A stretch of 17,710 nucleotides of DNA from DATFQE01 sp035264445 (GTDB lineage: Bacteria; Actinomycetota; Thermoleophilia; Gaiellales; Gaiellaceae), in NCBI GenBank assembly GCA_035264445.1, contig DATFQE010000097.1, forward strand, positions 1-17,710, in the 5' to 3' direction. The notes beneath the pieces were generated by a model, which was given only the letters and a program-made list of their open reading frames with translations, did not search any database and was not told the DNA's origin. Positions 15,854 to 17,710 of the stretch are shown piece after piece (positions within the stretch are counted from its first letter, which is position 1; the number at the start of each line of letters is the position of its first letter). A program made the position numbers and the translations under genes.

Positions 15854-17030
15854 CGACGACGTCGAACCGTATGCGCGAGGCCGCGTCGGCCGCCCGCGCG
15901 AGCGCCTCGTCGCGCGACGAGCCGATCGCGAGCAGCGCGCCGGCGCGATCCGAGCCGATCCGCAGCGGCCCGAAGACATGTCCAGGCCGGCGGTACACCC
16001 GCGCCCAGCGGACGCCGTCCAGCGCCTCCGCCTCGTCGAGCCCGCGCACGGCGTCGAGCATCCCCTCCCGCGCGACCAGGAAGCGCACGCACGCCCCGCC
16101 GACCTGCGCGGCGGGAGTCGGCGGCGCCACCTCCTCGCCCAGCGCGGCCGACAGCGCGAGCGCGTTCAGGTCGACCCCGAGCGCCGCCTCGCAGAGCTCG
16201 GCGTCGTGACCGCCGCCGAGGCGCGCTGCGAGCTCGATCACCGTTGGGCCCTTCGGCCCGACTTTCACCTGCGTGTAGGTCGGGCCGTCGGTGATCCCGA
16301 GCGCCTCGGCGGCTCGTCGCGCGACGTCCGCGACATCATGCGGCGACGGCCATACGTGGGCAAGCGCGACGCCGAAGGCGGGCGGATCCGCCGTCAGCCG
16401 ATCGGTGACGGTCAGCGGGACGAACGCACCCGCGATCGAGAAGGCGTTGACGGTGATCTCGGGGCCCTCGACGTGCTCCTCGACGAGGACGTGGCCGGAG
16501 CGCGACGCGGCGCGAGCTGCCCGGATCGCCGCATCGAGCTCGCGCCGCTCGCGCACGAGGGTCAGGCCGCGCTGCCCCTGCCGGTCGGGCGCCTTGACCA
16601 CGCACGGCAGGTCGAGAGCCTCGCCGCCGTCGTCCAGCACGCGCGATCGGGGCTGCGGCACGCCGGCCTCGGCAAAGCGCTCGCGCTGGCGCTGCTTGTT
16701 CGTGGCGAGAACGGCGGCGGCCGGCGAGAGCGGATGCGGAAGCCCGAGCCCGCGCGCCACGCGGGCCGCGATCGCGACCGGAAAGTCGATCCCGGGCGCG
16801 ATCACCGCGTCCACGCGCTCCGCGCGGGCCAGCCGGTCGATCCCGCGCTCGTCCTCGGTCGACACGATCGCGCGGCGATCCGCGTACGCGAACCCGGGCG
16901 CGGACGGATCACGGTCGACCGCGATCACGAACAGGCCGCGCTCCCGGGCGGCCGCGAGGAGGCCGATCTGGGCCGGACCGGCCCCTAGGACGAGAAGGCG
17001 CGTGCCTCGGCCCCGAGGATCGCCCGCCAC
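15834..17030 (-). CDS. ATP-grasp ligase (PurK/CarB-like) of the sugar-nucleotide module
   Basis: Starting at GTG 17030 the protein has 398 residues. A Rossmann-like pre-ATP-grasp domain opens with TRLLVLGAGPAQIGLLAAARERGL (10-33), followed by the ATP-grasp fold: Lys112 in ATNKQRQRERF, Lys146 in CVVKAPDRQGQRGLTL (143-158), LVEEHVEGPEITVNAF (182-197) and the metal site VIELAARLGGGHDAEL (264-279). A C-terminal domain (about 310-398) resembles the ATP-grasp C-terminal substrate-contact region. It should form an acyl-phosphate and couple it to an amine; the substrates are unknown, but the sugar produced by the neighbouring aminotransferase is a natural acceptor. The start is chosen because GTG has GAGG 4 nt upstream and directly precedes the beta-alpha-beta fold; a further in-frame ATG or GTG out to 17102 would add a non-conserved Arg-rich stretch. 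It overlaps the upstream gene by 46 nt. Confidence 0.87.
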   Translation of the reverse strand: MAGDPRGRGTRLLVLGAGPAQIGLLAAARERGLFVIAVDRDPSAPGFAYADRRAIVSTEDERGIDRLARAERVDAVIAPGIDFPVAIAARVARGLGLPHPLSPAAAVLATNKQRQRERFAEAGVPQPRSRVLDDGGEALDLPCVVKAPDRQGQRGLTLVRERRELDAAIRAARAASRSGHVLVEEHVEGPEITVNAFSIAGAFVPLTVTDRLTADPPAFGVALAHVWPSPHDVADVARRAAEALGITDGPTYTQVKVGPKGPTVIELAARLGGGHDAELCEAALGVDLNALALSAALGEEVAPPTPAAQVGGACVRFLVAREGMLDAVRGLDEAEALDGVRWARVYRRPGHVFGPLRIGSDRAGALLAIGSSRDEALARAADAASRIRFDVVDAGVAV

Positions 17031-17710
17031 CAGGCCTCGTTCTCGCGGTACCAGGAGACCGTGCGCTCGAGCCCGTCCTCGAACTGCGTCCGCGCGCGCC
17101 ACCCGAGCAGGCGCTCCGCCTTGTCGGTCGAGCCGATGTGCCGGCGCACCTGGCCGGGACGCTCGTCGACGTTCTCGCGCAGCGTCGAGGGGCGGCCGAG
17201 AATGTCCAGAACACGCTCCGCAATCTCGGCGACTGGGATGTCGACCCCGGTCGCGACGTTGATCGTCTCGCCTGCCACCACCTCGACCGGCGCCTCGATG
17301 ATCGCCTCGATCGCCTCGGCGTCGTCGTCCACGTACAGCCAGTCGCGGCTCGCGCAGCCGTCGCCGTGCACGGTCAGCGGCTCGTCGTCGAGCGCTTGCG
17401 TGATGAACCGGGGGATCACCTTCTCGGGGTGCTGCCGCGGCCCGTAGTTGTTGAACGGCCGCACGATCACGACGGGCAGGTCGTATGTGACGCGGTACGC
17501 GTACGCAAGCCGGTCGGCGCCGGCCTTCGTCGCCGCGTACGGCGAGCGCGGGTCGAGCGGGTGCTCCTCGTCCATGGGCTCGTAGCGCGCCGTTCCGTAG
17601 ACCTCGCTCGACGAGATCAGGATGAAGCGCTCGACCGGGGCCTCGCGGATCGCGTCGAGGAGGATCTGCGTGCCCTCGACGTTCGTCGTCACGAATTCTC
17701 GTGCGCCTTC
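16985..17710 (-). CDS. NAD-dependent epimerase / sugar-nucleotide 4,6-dehydratase, extended SDR (5' end cut by window edge)
   Basis: The visible 241 residues are the C-terminal part of an extended SDR; the NAD-binding GxxGxxG motif lies beyond the right edge. Seen are FVTTNVEGTQILLDAI, ISSSEVYGTARYEPMDEEHPL with the catalytic Ser region, the catalytic Tyr-x3-Lys in SPYAATKAGADRLA, RPFNNYGPRQHPEKVIPRFI and GCASRDWLYVDDDAEAI. The SSSEVYGTA block resembles LegB-type 4,6-dehydratases and UDP-glucuronate decarboxylases more than RmlB, which has STDEVYG. NNYGPRQ...PEKVIP is shared with RmlB. A 4,6-dehydratase feeding the aminotransferase two genes downstream is the best reading; a C4 epimerase or UXS-type decarboxylase is possible. 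The frame stays open to the edge, so the ATG at 17692 shown inside it is internal (M would replace V of FVTTNV). Confidence 0.88.
   Translation of the reverse strand, partial: EGAREFVTTNVEGTQILLDAIREAPVERFILISSSEVYGTARYEPMDEEHPLDPRSPYAATKAGADRLAYAYRVTYDLPVVIVRPFNNYGPRQHPEKVIPRFITQALDDEPLTVHGDGCASRDWLYVDDDAEAIEAIIEAPVEVVAGETINVATGVDIPVAEIAERVLDILGRPSTLRENVDERPGQVRRHIGSTDKAERLLGWRARTQFEDGLERTVSWYRENEAWWRAILGAEARAFSS

Overview
The window is a GC-rich stretch in which every convincing gene lies on the minus strand, so transcription runs from the right end to the left end. It is the core of a polysaccharide (exopolysaccharide, capsule or cell-wall glycan) assembly locus. Abundant GTG starts, chains of 1-20 nt stop/start overlaps, a Thr-rich linker behind a lipobox and leaderless-type promoters (TANNNT placed 8 nt before GTG) point to a high-GC Gram-positive, most likely an actinobacterium such as a Thermoleophilia-like lineage. 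The phylum is an inference; no marker gene is present.

Region A (17710 to 14729) is a sugar-nucleotide module: an NAD-dependent epimerase/4,6-dehydratase cut by the right edge, an ATP-grasp ligase and a DegT/ArnB-type PLP aminotransferase. Together they could make an amino-dideoxy sugar, perhaps with an amide-linked substituent.

Region B (14686 to 5558) is the lipid-linked assembly module: a YbhN/AglD-type flippase-like membrane protein, a WbbL-like GT2, a large GT-C-like membrane protein, a GT4, an O-antigen polymerase/ligase (Wzy/WaaL family), a second GT4, a membrane-associated GT2, and a short PglC/WcaJ-type phosphoglycosyl transferase that would start the chain on undecaprenyl phosphate. 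A perfect 17-nt palindrome and a leaderless-type promoter precede this module.

A 190-bp gap (5368-5557) follows, carrying three closely spaced hairpins, a 19-nt near-palindrome and a second leaderless-type promoter. Region C (5367 to 1) is the least conventional part: a second, unrelated ATP-grasp enzyme, two tandem paralogous PQQ-like beta-propeller proteins (one a lipoprotein with an extra N-terminal beta-sandwich-like domain, one signal-anchored with a polybasic tail), a Wzz-type chain-length protein without a kinase domain, and a DPM1-like GT2 cut by the left edge. I propose that the propeller pair is an extracytoplasmic accessory of the Wzy/Wzz machinery. The start codon of the lipoprotein appears to be ATT (or CTG), not the downstream GTG.

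No RNA genes, CRISPR arrays, insertion sequences or integrase/attachment sites were seen. No gene-free stretch exceeds 300 bases; the longest is the 190-bp gap.
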